From assembly GCA_965262055.1 (NCBI GenBank), contig CBDHEI010000002.1:558001-622000 (forward strand): 64,000 bases of DNA. Reading direction: 5' to 3'. Positions 1 through 9,279 of the stretch are shown piece after piece (position 1 is the first letter of the stretch; each line of letters opens with the position of its first letter). The DNA comes from G958296245 sp965262055. GTDB taxonomy: Bacteria > Chloroflexota > Dehalococcoidia > Lucifugimonadales > G958296245. The notes below the pieces were generated by a model. It made no database searches and was not told the DNA's origin. It worked only from the letters and a program-made list of their open reading frames with translations. The translations under genes and the position numbers were made by a program.

Positions 1-440
1 TCCTCAGGCCTTCCTCCGGGGGGCAGTCGAGCAGGAAGGTGATGTCGGGCCAGACGCCGCGGGTCGCCAGGGCGTTGACGCGCTCGACGACGTCCAATGG
101 TATCTGCCTGCCGTACCCCTGGTAGGCGGCGGTCGAGTCGGCGTAGCGGTCCGCCACGACCACGGACCCAGGGTGGGCGAGCGCGGGATCGATAACCTCC
201 TCGACGAGCTGGGCGCGGGCGGCGGCGAATAGGAACAGCTCAGCCAGGTCGGACGTCTCACCGGCAGCGCGTGCCCCGCCTTTGACCCACGCGCGGACGT
301 GGAGCCCCAGGGGCGTGCTGCCCGGCTCGTGTACCTGCAGGCAATGGACGCCGACGGAGCCAAGCCTCTCCACGAGCAGCTCGGCCTGGGTGGACTTGCC
401 GCTGCCGTCGCCGCCCTCGAAGGAGATGAAGAGTGACAAG
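1..440 (-). CDS. tmk: Thymidylate kinase (dTMP kinase), C-terminus beyond window
   Basis: Phosphorylates dTMP to dTDP for DNA synthesis in the cytoplasm. About 146 of the usual ~210 residues are visible; the gene runs off the left edge. The P-loop GGDGSGKST lies at residues 9-17, the EPG substrate loop at 38-40 and the DRY motif at 97-99. A TTG start at 440 is chosen because the core begins SLFISFEGGDG at once and AGGAG stands about 8 bases upstream. It follows the R3H ATPase stop by 9 bases and is the last visible gene of the pdxS-pdxT operon. Identity is clear; only the missing C-terminus is unknown. Confidence 0.93.
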
Positions 441-449
441 GGAACTCTC

Positions 450-2132
450 CTATGGGCGGTACATGACGACGCGGCGGCTTGGCTCGCGACCGGTGCTCAG
501 GGACGAGAGTCCGCGCTGCTCGGCGATCTGGTGCTGGATGCGGCGGATGTAGGAGCCTCGCGGGCTAAGCTCTTCCTGCGAGCCGCCTTGCGAGCCGTCC
601 TGGCTGAGCTTCTCGGCGGCGGCCTCCGCCTCCCTGACGGCGAGCTGGACCTGCTGCGACCTCTCGCCCTGGTTGGAGCGCACCAGCGACCTGAGAAACT
701 CGCGTATCTGGGGCTCGGTATTCCGCCGGAGCACGTAAACAGGCCGACCCGTCTCCTCCGCTTCCCGGAGGGCCTGCGTCCTGCGGCGGTAGAAGTTCTT
801 GGTGGTGAGGAGCAGGTCGGCTTCGGCAAGGCTGCCCACGAGCTCGATCGGGGCGCGGGAGGACTGGACCGCCTGTTGCAGCTTGCCCTTGTTTACGCCG
901 TAGGGGAGTATCCTGGTCACCCTGACGGGCTCTATTGCCTCCGGCTCGTCCATGGGGGCCTCGACCTCTTCGGGGACGTGTTCGGGCTCTCGGCTCGGCT
1001 GCCGCGCCCCGGCGGGCCTGAAATAGAAGGTCGGCTGGTACTCGTACCTGCCCGGTCCGTTGCCGTCCTGGGTGACGAGGGAGGCGGCCCGCTCCACCCG
1101 CGAGCGCTCCACGGCGCCGTCCGATCCGACGGACCGTATCTCCGGCGAGACGGCGTAGCCGCGCAGCAGCTTGTCGACGACCTCGGCGACATCGGTGTGG
1201 ATCGCCACAGTGTTCCAGCCCTGGATCTCGACCACGATGTCAAAGGTAGGGGGGGCGCGCCTCTCCTGGACCGTCTTCTGTGTGCGGCGGCGTCTGGCTT
1301 CGTCATCGCCGAGGGTTACCGTCTGCACGCCGCCGATCAGGTCCGAGAGGGTGGGGTTCAGAATCAGGTTCTCGAGGGTCGTGCCGTGGGCGGTGGCCAC
1401 GAGCTGCACGCCGCGCTCGGCGATGGTGCGAGCGGCGCCGGCCTCGAGCTCCGTGCCGATCTCGTCGATGATGACGACCTCGGGCATGTGGTTCTCGACG
1501 GCTTCGATCATGACGGCGTGCTGCTGCGCCGGTGAGGGGACCTGCAGCCGGCGCGCGCGACCGATCCCGGGATGGGGTATGTCGCCGTCTCCGGCGATCT
1601 CGTTGGAGGTGTCGACTACTACCACGCGCTTGCGGGCGTCGTCGGCAAGGACGCGCGCCACCTCCCGGAGCATGGTCGTCTTGCCCACGCCGGGCTTGCC
1701 CAGCAGCAGGATGCTCCTGCCGGTAAGCACGAGGTCCTCAATGACCCTGATGGTGCCGTAGACGGCGCGCCCTACCCTCAAGGTCAGGCCCACGACCTTG
1801 CCACTGCGGTTGCGCAAAGCCGAGACGCGGTGGAGAGTGCGCTCTATCCCGGCCCGGTTGTCGCCGCCGAAGGGGCCGATCCTGTCGACGACGTGGAGGA
1901 TGTCGCCTTCTACAACCTCGGAGTCGCTAAGGAGCTGGCTCTCGTTGAGGTACCTGGCTTCGGGCGGCCTGCCCAGATCGAGGATCACCTCAAGGAGCTC
2001 CGTGTTATCTCCTCTCATCAGGGCCAGGGGCTCCATGATGCTGGGCGGGAGCTTTCCGATCAGCGCGTCCAGGTCTGTGTCCGTAGTCTGCTGCATCTGC
2101 CGCAGTTTGGTCTCTCCGGTAGGGATAGTCAC
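450..2132 (-). CDS. R3H domain AAA ATPase (SpoIIIAA/Ycf45-like)
   Basis: A 560-residue P-loop ATPase of the family found in cyanobacteria, plastids (Ycf45) and many Gram-positives, related to SpoIIIAA; its cellular role is not firmly known. Walker A LGKPGVGKTT is near residues 144-153 and Walker B VVIIDEIG near 219-226, followed by a helix-rich linker and a C-terminal R3H motif (RRIQH, then RRVVMY at the end), which binds single-stranded nucleic acid. The reading frame is open further upstream to 2282, but the GTG at 2132 overlaps the previous stop as GTGA and the upstream extension is low-complexity, so 2132 is preferred. It sits between a GNAT gene and tmk. Confidence 0.88.
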   Translation of the reverse strand: MTIPTGETKLRQMQQTTDTDLDALIGKLPPSIMEPLALMRGDNTELLEVILDLGRPPEARYLNESQLLSDSEVVEGDILHVVDRIGPFGGDNRAGIERTLHRVSALRNRSGKVVGLTLRVGRAVYGTIRVIEDLVLTGRSILLLGKPGVGKTTMLREVARVLADDARKRVVVVDTSNEIAGDGDIPHPGIGRARRLQVPSPAQQHAVMIEAVENHMPEVVIIDEIGTELEAGAARTIAERGVQLVATAHGTTLENLILNPTLSDLIGGVQTVTLGDDEARRRRTQKTVQERRAPPTFDIVVEIQGWNTVAIHTDVAEVVDKLLRGYAVSPEIRSVGSDGAVERSRVERAASLVTQDGNGPGRYEYQPTFYFRPAGARQPSREPEHVPEEVEAPMDEPEAIEPVRVTRILPYGVNKGKLQQAVQSSRAPIELVGSLAEADLLLTTKNFYRRRTQALREAEETGRPVYVLRRNTEPQIREFLRSLVRSNQGERSQQVQLAVREAEAAAEKLSQDGSQGGSQEELSPRGSYIRRIQHQIAEQRGLSSLSTGREPSRRVVMYRP

Positions 2133-3067
2133 GTTGGAGTTGGGACGGCCGCCCGCACCGCCTCCTTCGTCACCGGGGCCACCATGGTCTTCGCCATGGT
2201 AACGTACTCGGCCGCGACATCGAGCCCCCGGTGGACGAGCAGCCGCTGCAGGAGGACCGGCTGGTGTTCCTGGACTAGGCACCTGACGGAGCCGACGCCG
2301 CCCAGCTTGGCCATTCCGAAGTCGACCAGCGCCGCCAGCGTGTCACTCTCCTCCGGGCCGACGGTTATAGAGAGCTGTCCGGTGGTCAGCCACCGGGAGG
2401 TCCTGACCCAGGCCCTGATCTCACCGCCCGCTTCGTAGACGTACTCGCGGGTGAGGCCCCTGCCCGGTTCGAGCGCCGCCGACCACTGGTCGAAGGTGGC
2501 GCCGTAGATGAGCCTGGCCTGGGTGGGGAAGGCTGTCATGTAGAGTCGGAACAGGTTGTGGCCGTCATGTGGCCGGCGGCGGCGCAACGGAATGTCGCCT
2601 CCCCTGGCACCGGGGCGCCTGGGGCCCATGAAGAGCATCTCGCGGGAGCATCGGACGAACCCGCTGCCGCGCACGGCGCCGGCGCACGGCTCGTCCTCGC
2701 GCAGGCGGACGAATACGCGCTCACCGCCGCGCCGCGCCACTTCGCGGCAGGTCTGGCCGAGGAGGTCTTCACCCGCATCGTATGAGTCGGGGCTGAGGTC
2801 CAGGTGCGAGAGTTCCCATACGCGCGGGCCGGAACGTCGCCTCGCGGCCGCGAGGGCGGTGATCTTCGCGCCCTCCGCGGCGCAGTAGGCCAAGGACCAC
2901 CTGCTCTGCGCCAGCAGGCTGAGCCGCGCCGCGTCCAGGACGGATACGCGGGTCCCGGGGCCCTTCGCCAAGCGGTCCATCGTGTACGCGATGTTACCCG
3001 TGTCCAGGCCGCCGAGGATGGTGTACCGGGGGAAATCAAAGGGCTGGAGGCGTCTTATGTAAGGCAC
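2129..3067 (-). CDS. GNAT-like N-acetyltransferase domain protein
   Basis: A 312-residue protein beginning MPYIRRLQPFDFPRY, which reads as an acetyltransferase fold with a degenerate acetyl-CoA site; the C-terminal half (from about residue 170) repeats an acetyltransferase-like strand/helix pattern. No classic RxxGxG/A pyrophosphate loop is obvious, so catalytic activity and substrate are unknown. It begins 7 bases after pdxT and its stop overlaps the next gene's GTG start by four bases, so it is cotranscribed with pdxS-pdxT and the R3H ATPase. The assignment rests on overall pattern, not a diagnostic motif. Confidence 0.7.
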   Translation of the reverse strand: MPYIRRLQPFDFPRYTILGGLDTGNIAYTMDRLAKGPGTRVSVLDAARLSLLAQSRWSLAYCAAEGAKITALAAARRRSGPRVWELSHLDLSPDSYDAGEDLLGQTCREVARRGGERVFVRLREDEPCAGAVRGSGFVRCSREMLFMGPRRPGARGGDIPLRRRRPHDGHNLFRLYMTAFPTQARLIYGATFDQWSAALEPGRGLTREYVYEAGGEIRAWVRTSRWLTTGQLSITVGPEESDTLAALVDFGMAKLGGVGSVRCLVQEHQPVLLQRLLVHRGLDVAAEYVTMAKTMVAPVTKEAVRAAVPTPT

Positions 3068-3074
3068 TTTGCTC

Positions 3075-3668
3075 CTAGGCCAAGCCCTTTACCATTCTCA
3101 GAAAGAGGTCGTGCACCCGCAGGTCGCCGGTCAACTCGGGGTGGAAGGACGTTGCCAGCATACTGCCCTGCCGCACGGCCACGGGGCGTCCGTCTGAGAC
3201 CCTAGCCAGCACCCGCGCCGCCTCGCCGGTGCGGGTGACGACCGGCGCGCGGATGAAGACCGCCACGACGGGAGGGCCTTCGACCCCCTCGAACTTGATC
3301 TCCTCCTCGAAGCTGTCTATCTGGCGCCCGAAGGCGTTGCGGCTGACCTGCATGTCCATGAGGTGGAGCGGCTCCGGCCTGCTGTCGATGAGGCTGCCCG
3401 CTAGGAGGATCATCCCGGCGCAGGTGCCCCATACCGGCATCCCGGACGCCGCTTTCTCCCTCAGGGGCTCCCTGAGGCCGTAGGTGTCTATGAGGTGCAC
3501 CATGGTGGTGCTCTCGCCGCCGGGTATTATGAGGCCTTCGAGCCCCTCCAGCTGCTCCGGGAGCCGCACCTCCGGCGCATCGACATCTAGCCGGCCCAGC
3601 GCCTGCTTGTGCTCCAGGAAGTCGCCCTGGACGGCGAGTACTCCGATCCTTGCCGCGCTACCAGCCAC
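3075..3668 (-). CDS. pdxT: Pyridoxal 5'-phosphate synthase glutaminase subunit
   Basis: The 197-residue glutaminase releases ammonia from glutamine and channels it to PdxS for PLP synthesis. The class I triad is visible: Cys83 in WGTCAGM, His176 and Glu178 in SFHPEL; the GGES oxyanion-loop motif is at residues 50-53. Length is typical (190-200 aa). The start overlaps the end of pdxS by 11 bases, indicating translational coupling, as expected for subunits that form a 12:12 complex. Nothing unusual is seen. Confidence 0.97.
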   Translation of the reverse strand: MAGSAARIGVLAVQGDFLEHKQALGRLDVDAPEVRLPEQLEGLEGLIIPGGESTTMVHLIDTYGLREPLREKAASGMPVWGTCAGMILLAGSLIDSRPEPLHLMDMQVSRNAFGRQIDSFEEEIKFEGVEGPPVVAVFIRAPVVTRTGEAARVLARVSDGRPVAVRQGSMLATSFHPELTGDLRVHDLFLRMVKGLA

Positions 3669-4557
3669 GGACGGCTAGCTGCTCCTCGAGGGGCATGGTG
3701 CGGACATCGAGTCCCGGCATCGAGTCTCCGAGTCCCGTGGACACTTCAGCTAGTATCTGAGGGTCGTCGTAGTGCGTCGTCGCCTTGACTATGGCGACGG
3801 CCATGCGCGGCGGGTCCTCGGACTTGAAGATGCCGGAGCCGACGAAGACGCCGTCGACGCCGAGCTGCATCATGAGGGCAGCGTCCGCCGGGGAGGCTAT
3901 CCCGCCTGCCGCGAAGTTGACCACGGGTAGCTTGCCGGTCTCGTGCACCTCCTTGACGAGGTCGTAAGGGGCCTTGAGATCGCGCGCGGTGGCCATGAGC
4001 TCGTCCTCGCCCATGCTCTGGATCCTCCGGATCTCGCCGATGACCGTGCGAGCGTGGCGGACGGCCTCCACGACGTTGCCGGTGCCGGCCTCACCCTTGG
4101 TGCGGATCATCGCCGCCCCCTCGCCGATACGGCGCAGGGCCTCGCCGAGGTCGCGGCAGCCGCAGACGAACGGCATCCTGAACTGGTGCTTGTCGACGTG
4201 GTTGTTCTCGTCGGCGGGCGTGAGCACCTCGGACTCGTCGACGTAGTCGACGCCGAGCGCCTCCAGTATCTGCGCCTCGACGAAGTGGCCGATGCGGCAC
4301 TTGGCCATCACGGGAATGGAGACGGCGTCAATGATCTCGCGGATCTTGGTCGGGTCGGCCATACGGGCGACGCCGCCGGCCTTGCGAATGTCCGAGGGCA
4401 CACGCTCGAGGGCCATCACCGACACGGCGCCGGCGTCCTCCGCTATCTTGGCCTGGTCGGCGGTCACCACGTCCATGATGACGCCGCCCTTGAGCATCTG
4501 GGCCAGCCCTGCCTTAACACGCCAAGTCCCAGTCTCGGCAATGGTCTCTATAGCCAT
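3658..4557 (-). CDS. pdxS: Pyridoxal 5'-phosphate synthase lyase subunit
   Basis: PdxS condenses ribose 5-phosphate, glyceraldehyde 3-phosphate and ammonia to PLP (deoxyxylulose-independent pathway). The 299-residue TIM barrel carries the family signatures GGVIMDVVTADQAKIAEDAG near the N-terminus, VMAKCRIGHF around residue 85 (Schiff-base lysine), RTKGEAGTGN and GSGIFKSEDP near the C-terminus. It is the first gene of a minus-strand operon continuing through pdxT, GNAT, R3H ATPase and tmk. GGAGGG lies about 9 bases before the ATG. Confidence 0.98.
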   Translation of the reverse strand: MAIETIAETGTWRVKAGLAQMLKGGVIMDVVTADQAKIAEDAGAVSVMALERVPSDIRKAGGVARMADPTKIREIIDAVSIPVMAKCRIGHFVEAQILEALGVDYVDESEVLTPADENNHVDKHQFRMPFVCGCRDLGEALRRIGEGAAMIRTKGEAGTGNVVEAVRHARTVIGEIRRIQSMGEDELMATARDLKAPYDLVKEVHETGKLPVVNFAAGGIASPADAALMMQLGVDGVFVGSGIFKSEDPPRMAVAIVKATTHYDDPQILAEVSTGLGDSMPGLDVRTMPLEEQLAVRGW

Positions 4558-4603
4558 GTCATCAACCCTCCGAATACCGCCTTAAGGGGGTGAATTCGAG
4601 CAT

Positions 4604-4609
4604 ATCATA
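4604..4609 (-). promoter_or_regulatory. Putative -10 box of the pdxS operon
   Basis: Reading the minus strand, TATGAT lies about 47 bases before the pdxS ATG, in a short AT-rich patch of an otherwise GC-rich intergenic stretch. No good -35 hexamer stands at 16-18 bases, so this is a tentative sigma-70-like -10 element. Confidence 0.35.
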
Positions 4610-4667
4610 CTATATCCGCAGGCCTGTTAGGGGTGGTTTCTGGTCCCCGACCCACGGGGCGACTTGG

Positions 4668-5507
4668 CTATATCCCCAGGACGCGGCGGGCGTTTTCGAC
4701 TAGCACCTTGGGGCGCACTTCGTCTTCTATGGGGAGGGACTCGAAGCCCTTTAGCCAGCGGTCAGGGGTCAGGTAGGGGAAGTCGGAGCCGAAGAGCACC
4801 TTGTCCTGGAGGCGGGTGTTGGTCTCGCGCATGAGGGCTTCTGGAATGAAGCGGGGCGCCCAGCCGGAGAGGTCGATGTAGACGTTGGGCTTGTGGAGAG
4901 CGACAGCTATCTGCTCTTCGACCCAGGGCCAAGCCGGGTGGGCCATGACGATGGTGAGGTCGGGAAAGTCGGCGGCCACGTCGTCGACGCCCGGGATGGG
5001 CGCGCCGTACTTGAGCTTGAGACCTCCGCCGCCCGGCATACCGAGGCCCGCGGCTGCGAAGCCGGAATGGATGAGCACGGGCACACCGAGGTCCACGCAC
5101 TTCCGGTAGAGGGGGTAGAAACGCTCGTCGTTGGGCTGGAAGGCCTGGTGTATTGGGTGGAGCTTCAGCCCCCTCAGTCCGAGCTGGGTCACGGCCCTCT
5201 CCAGCTCCTCGACTGCGGCTTCCATCTTCCAGGGGTCCACCGTGGCGAAGCCGACGAGCCGGCCGGGGTGGTCTTTGACGATGCCAGCCACGTAGTCGTT
5301 GGTATCGGGTGGCTCGCCGGTGGTGGTCTCGGCATCCACTGAGAAGACGACGCCGACTATGTCCCACTCCGCGTACGCGGCCGCCAACTCGTCGCCTCTC
5401 TCGGGCGCCGACCTCACCTTGAAGTAGCGCCGGAGGCCGGGCTCGATGGCCATCTCCGGCAGGCCCGGCTGCCTGGGTACGTGGACGTGCATGTCGATGG
5501 CGCGCAT
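4668..5507 (-). CDS. Amidohydrolase family protein (TIM-barrel, ACMSD-like)
   Basis: A 279-residue metal-dependent hydrolase/decarboxylase of the amidohydrolase_2 type. Metal-ligand motifs are in order: HVH at residues 7-9, LHP in GLKLHPIHQ, LIHSG, MAHPAWPW and GSDFPYL near the C-terminus. The family contains decarboxylases (ACMSD, 4-oxalomesaconate-type) and lactone hydrolases; the substrate cannot be read here. It is divergently oriented from the nitroreductase gene and separated from pdxS by 110 bases, so it is probably a single-gene unit. Family certain, reaction unknown. Confidence 0.87.
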   Translation of the reverse strand: MRAIDMHVHVPRQPGLPEMAIEPGLRRYFKVRSAPERGDELAAAYAEWDIVGVVFSVDAETTTGEPPDTNDYVAGIVKDHPGRLVGFATVDPWKMEAAVEELERAVTQLGLRGLKLHPIHQAFQPNDERFYPLYRKCVDLGVPVLIHSGFAAAGLGMPGGGGLKLKYGAPIPGVDDVAADFPDLTIVMAHPAWPWVEEQIAVALHKPNVYIDLSGWAPRFIPEALMRETNTRLQDKVLFGSDFPYLTPDRWLKGFESLPIEDEVRPKVLVENARRVLGI

Positions 5508-5643
5508 CGAGTCTCCTCCGTGGTCGAATGGGTTGTTCGGAATGGGCGCACACGATTATATCCCAACGACGGTCCGCCGCCGGTCGTGATAACCTAAAGG
5601 GTACGCAACGGGGCCGCCGCATCGGAAGCATGGGAGGGACGAG

Positions 5644-6159
5644 ATGGACGTCTACGAGTGCCTCAGGACCCGACGCACGGTCCGGGAGTTCAAGCCCGAC
5701 CCGGTCTCCGACGAATCGTTGGGGAAGCTTCTCAGCGCGGCGCGCTGGGCGCCCAGCTCCCGCAATCAACAGCCCTGGCGCCTCGTGGTCATCCGGGACA
5801 GGGAGACGCTGACCCGGATAGGCGAGACGGCCCGAACCGGCTCATTCATCGCGAGGGCGCCGCTGGCAATTGCGCTCGTCATGGAGAACGCCGACCAGCC
5901 CGGCATGGACGGGGGGAGGGCGCTACAGCAGATGGAGGTCATGGCCTGGGCGGAGGGCATGGGCACCTGCTTCGTCACGCTGACGGATGACGAGCGCCGG
6001 CAGGTCATGGAGATACTGGGCATCCCGGAGAGCATGGACCTGATCACGGTGCTGCCGTTCGGGTACCGCCGGGATGACTTCGGGGGCCGTGGCGCTCCCC
6101 GCATACCCATGTCCGACATGGTGCACATGGAGAGGTTCGGGCATCCCTACTGCAGTTGA
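5644..6159 (+). CDS. Nitroreductase family protein
   Basis: A 171-residue FMN-dependent oxidoreductase. The N-terminus has the FMN-phosphate motif RRTVREFKPDPV (RRS/TxRxF) followed by WAPSSRNQQPWR, the standard family pattern, and GTCFVTL/ILGIPESMDLITVLPFGY in the C-terminal half. The length fits the short subfamily. GGGAGG precedes the ATG at 5644. Substrate (nitro compound, quinone, enone or flavin fragmentation) cannot be assigned. It lies 60 bases upstream of the XdhC gene on the same strand. Confidence 0.88.
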   Translation: MDVYECLRTRRTVREFKPDPVSDESLGKLLSAARWAPSSRNQQPWRLVVIRDRETLTRIGETARTGSFIARAPLAIALVMENADQPGMDGGRALQQMEVMAWAEGMGTCFVTLTDDERRQVMEILGIPESMDLITVLPFGYRRDDFGGRGAPRIPMSDMVHMERFGHPYCS

Positions 6160-6222
6160 AATGTAGAGCGGCGGCGGTTTTGGTAAGCTAGAAGAGACCC
6201 ATTCACACCGCGAGGCGAGAAG

Positions 6223-7389
6223 GTGGAAGAAGTATTCCGCGAGGCCGTGGACCGACTGGAACAGGGCGAGCCCATGGTCGTGGCGACGGTAGTCCGTACC
6301 AAGGGTTCGACGCCGCAGAAGCCGGGAGCCAAGCTGCTGGTGCGCCATGACGGCAGCGGGGTGGGCACCCTGGGGGGCGGCTGCGTGGAGGGGGACATCT
6401 GGTTCGCGGCGAATGAGCTGATGAAGCGCGGCGGGCCGCCTGAGCACCGCGACTACCAGCTAAACGAGGAACTCGCGGCCCAGGACGGCCTGGTCTGCGG
6501 CGGCACGATGTACTTCCTCATCGACCCGGTGTACACGCCGGGCGAGTACCTGACCTACGCTACGGAGATCGACCGCGCCTACCAGGGCGGCCCTGGCGTC
6601 GCGGTGGCGACGCTGATCAAGGCCAGGGACGGGTCGCCGGGAGCGACCGGCCAGAAGCTGTTCATCCGCGACTACGGCCCGACCGAGGGCACACTTGGCT
6701 CCGACGCGCTCGACGACGCCGCCATCGAGAGGGCGCGCGAGCTGATGGCCCACGGGCGCAGCGACTACGTCACGACGGCGGACGGCGCGGAGTACTTCGT
6801 CGAGGCGTACACGACGCCTCCCCAGCTCGTGCTGTGCGGCGGCGGGCACGTGTCCAAGGCGATAGCGCCGCTAGCCAAGAGCCTTGGGTTCCTCGTGTAC
6901 GTCACCGACGACCGTGAGGAGTTCGCCAACGCCGAGAGGTTCCCCGAGGCCGAGAGGGTCGTTTCGAAGGAGCCGGAGGCCGCGCTGCCGACGCTGCCCA
7001 TCAACGCCAACACGTTCGTCATCATCGCCACTCGGGGCCACCGCTACGACAACGTGGCGCTGGAGGCGGCGGTCGCCACTCCGGCCCGCTACGTCGGGCT
7101 GCTGGGCAGCAAGCGCAAGACAATCCTCATTTACGAGGACCTGATGCGCACCGGCATCCCCATAGAGCGCATCAAGGAGATACGGTCGCCGGTGGGGCTG
7201 GACGTGCACGCCCGGACGCCGGAGGAGATCGCCGTCAGCATCATGGCGGAGATCCTGATGTTCCGGCTTGGGGGCACCGGGCTCCCCATGAAGCTGGAGG
7301 AGTGGCGCGTCGAGCGGCTCCGCGACAAGGTGGCGGGCGAGAGGGCGAACGCGGAGGCTGCGGTCGGGGAACCTGCCCAAGCCCTGTGA
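6223..7389 (+). CDS. XdhC/CoxI family molybdoenzyme maturation protein
   Basis: XdhC-type proteins bind molybdenum cofactor and help its sulfuration/insertion into xanthine-dehydrogenase-like or CO-dehydrogenase-like enzymes. The 388-residue protein has the N-terminal XdhC/CoxI domain (TVVRTKGSTPQKPGAK; LGGGCVEGD with the conserved Cys) and a C-terminal Rossmann domain (LCGGGHVSKAIAPLA; ATRGHRYDN; GLLGSKRK; RSPVGLDV). The start is GTG at 6223 with GAGGCGAGAAG upstream. The MocA-like gene follows 58 bases later, which supports a cofactor role; no hydroxylase structural gene is in the window. Confidence 0.93.
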   Translation: MEEVFREAVDRLEQGEPMVVATVVRTKGSTPQKPGAKLLVRHDGSGVGTLGGGCVEGDIWFAANELMKRGGPPEHRDYQLNEELAAQDGLVCGGTMYFLIDPVYTPGEYLTYATEIDRAYQGGPGVAVATLIKARDGSPGATGQKLFIRDYGPTEGTLGSDALDDAAIERARELMAHGRSDYVTTADGAEYFVEAYTTPPQLVLCGGGHVSKAIAPLAKSLGFLVYVTDDREEFANAERFPEAERVVSKEPEAALPTLPINANTFVIIATRGHRYDNVALEAAVATPARYVGLLGSKRKTILIYEDLMRTGIPIERIKEIRSPVGLDVHARTPEEIAVSIMAEILMFRLGGTGLPMKLEEWRVERLRDKVAGERANAEAAVGEPAQAL

Positions 7390-7447
7390 CCGGCGGGACG
7401 CAACTCCTATCCCCAAACTCTGCCCTCAACCTGAGGGTGCACCTCAG

Positions 7448-8047
7448 TTGATCCCAGGTCTGGCCTTCGTCTCGGCGATACTGACGGCGGCGGGCGAGTC
7501 TACGCGCATGGCACAGTCCAAGCCCCTTCTGCCTTGGCGCGGCTCTACGCTTATACGCTGCCAGATAGAAAGCCTGCTGCAGGGGGGCGTCGACGAGGTG
7601 GTCGTGGTGCTGGGGCACATGCACGAGCAGGTGGCACGCCACGCGGAGGGCCCCGGCGTGAGGTGGGTGCTCAATCCAGACTACAGGACGGGGCGCGCCA
7701 GCTCGATCAGGGCGGGGCTGGCGGCTCTGGATCCGAGGACGGACGCGGTTGTGTTGCTTGGGGTGGACCAGCCCAGGCCGCCGGAGATAGTCAGGACGGT
7801 GCTGGAAGCACACGCCGGCGCATCCGCCCCGATTACTGCGCCGCGCTTCGGCGGGCGCGGGGGACACCCCGCGGTGTTCGCCGCGCCCCTGATCCCGGAG
7901 ATGGCGCGTATCTCGGAGCAGCGGCAGGGCGTCCGGGAGGTGTACGAGGCGCATCGCGATGAGGTGCAAAGGGTGGAGGTGGACGACCCAGCGGTGCGCT
8001 TGGACCTGAACACCCCGGAGGAGTACGAAGCCGCGCTGCAGCGATAG
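7448..8047 (+). CDS. Molybdenum cofactor nucleotidyltransferase family protein (MocA/MobA-like)
   Basis: A 199-residue NTP transferase with the signature LTAAGESTRMAQSKPLLPW at residues 12-30 (LAAGxSxRMGxxK type), then NPDYRTGRASSIRAGL and LLGVDQPRPPE, and RFGGRGGHPAVF, all diagnostic of CTP:molybdopterin cytidylyltransferases. It probably forms the MCD cofactor used by xanthine-dehydrogenase-type enzymes, in step with the upstream XdhC gene. The TTG start at 7448 is the only start before the signature. MobA-like GTP transfer cannot be excluded. Confidence 0.88.
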   Translation: MIPGLAFVSAILTAAGESTRMAQSKPLLPWRGSTLIRCQIESLLQGGVDEVVVVLGHMHEQVARHAEGPGVRWVLNPDYRTGRASSIRAGLAALDPRTDAVVLLGVDQPRPPEIVRTVLEAHAGASAPITAPRFGGRGGHPAVFAAPLIPEMARISEQRQGVREVYEAHRDEVQRVEVDDPAVRLDLNTPEEYEAALQR

Positions 8048-8074
8048 GCGCGGGAGGCTGTCGGGTAGCGGCAT

Positions 8075-8090
8075 CTCCCCATGAGGGGAG
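8075..8090 (+). terminator. Small GC hairpin after mocA-like gene
   Basis: CTCCCC-atga-GGGGAG forms a six-base-pair stem 28 bases after the stop. It lacks a T tract, so termination is only a possibility. Confidence 0.3.
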
Positions 8091-8160
8091 GAGGCACGGT
8101 GGTATCATTGTGCGTACGGCGAGGGCGCTTCACGCCGGGCCCACAGGAGCAAGCAACGCT

Positions 8161-9279
8161 ATGGCCGAGTCTTCCGATGTCGTGGTCGTTGGGGGAGGGA
8201 TCGCCGGGGTCTCGACCGCCTACTACCTGACCCGGGCAGGCATAGGCGCGACTCTGATCGAGAAGGACGTGGTCGGCAGCCACGCGTCGGGGTTCGCCTA
8301 CGGCGGGCTGGGCTCGTACGGCTCGTCGGCAGTCGGAGGGCCCGCCATGACGCTGGCGTCCGAGGGTATGCGGCTGCACCGCCAGCTTGCAAAGGAACTG
8401 CCAGGGCAGACTGGGATCAACCCCGAGTACAGGGAGCGCCCCAGCATTACCTTGGTCTTCGATGAGGACGAAGCCCAAGTTGCCGAGGCGGGATTGCCGT
8501 CGACGCAGACGAGGGGCGGCTACTCGGTATCCTGGGCCGATCCCGCCGCGCTGAGGGAGATCGACCCCCGCATCTCGGACGAGGCCCTCGGAGGCGTGCA
8601 CGTCGGGGGCACGGCGGACGTGGAGCCCCACAGGCTGGTGCTCGCCATGGCGCAGGCAGCCGGGCGGGCCGGCGCGAAGATACGCCGAGGCAGGGTAGAC
8701 GGCGTGAGCTGTGAAGGGGGCGGCTACCGCGTCAGCACAGCCGCTGGCGACATGTCGTGCGGCAGCGTGGTGCTGGCGATGGGGCCGTGGGGCGGCCAGG
8801 CGACGTCCTGGTTGGGCTTCCCGATTGCGGTGCGGCCGCTCAAGGGCCAGATACTTCGGCTATGGGCGCCGGGGCCGCCGGTGCGGTGCTCCGTCGGCTG
8901 GGACGGCAACTACGCCACGACGAAGCCGGACGGCCTGCTGTGGGCGGGCACCACTGAGGAGGAGGCGGGGTTCGACGAGAACCCCACCGCCGAAGCCAGG
9001 AGCCAGATCATGGCCTCCCTGCTGAAGATGCTCCCTTCCATGGCGGGCGCGCAGGTGGTGCGCCAGACCGCATGCCTCAGGCCGCTGGCGTCGGACGGCC
9101 TCCCGGTGCTGGGCAAGGTGCCCGGATGGGACGGGGTGTATGTGGCCACTGGCGCGGGCCGCTCCGGCATCGTGCTGGGCCCGGCGATGGGAAGCGTCAC
9201 CGCCAAGCTTATTACCACGGGCGAGGCCGGCATACCCATATCACCCTTCGAGCCTGGACGCTTCAGTGGCGACGGCTAG
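8161..9279 (+). CDS. FAD-dependent oxidoreductase, D-amino-acid oxidase (DAO) family
   Basis: A 372-residue flavoprotein of the glycine/sarcosine oxidase class. The dinucleotide fold VVVVGGGIAGVSTAYYL lies at the N-terminus, the product strand LLWAGTT in the middle, and the C-terminal FAD contact GVYVATGAGRSGIVLGPAMG near the end. The frame is open to 8110, but the ATG at 8161 has AGGAG about 12 bases upstream and begins right before the Rossmann strand. The stop overlaps the stop of the convergent panE-like gene (shared CTAG). Likely oxidises a secondary amine or amino acid; substrate unknown. Confidence 0.88.
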   Translation: MAESSDVVVVGGGIAGVSTAYYLTRAGIGATLIEKDVVGSHASGFAYGGLGSYGSSAVGGPAMTLASEGMRLHRQLAKELPGQTGINPEYRERPSITLVFDEDEAQVAEAGLPSTQTRGGYSVSWADPAALREIDPRISDEALGGVHVGGTADVEPHRLVLAMAQAAGRAGAKIRRGRVDGVSCEGGGYRVSTAAGDMSCGSVVLAMGPWGGQATSWLGFPIAVRPLKGQILRLWAPGPPVRCSVGWDGNYATTKPDGLLWAGTTEEEAGFDENPTAEARSQIMASLLKMLPSMAGAQVVRQTACLRPLASDGLPVLGKVPGWDGVYVATGAGRSGIVLGPAMGSVTAKLITTGEAGIPISPFEPGRFSGDG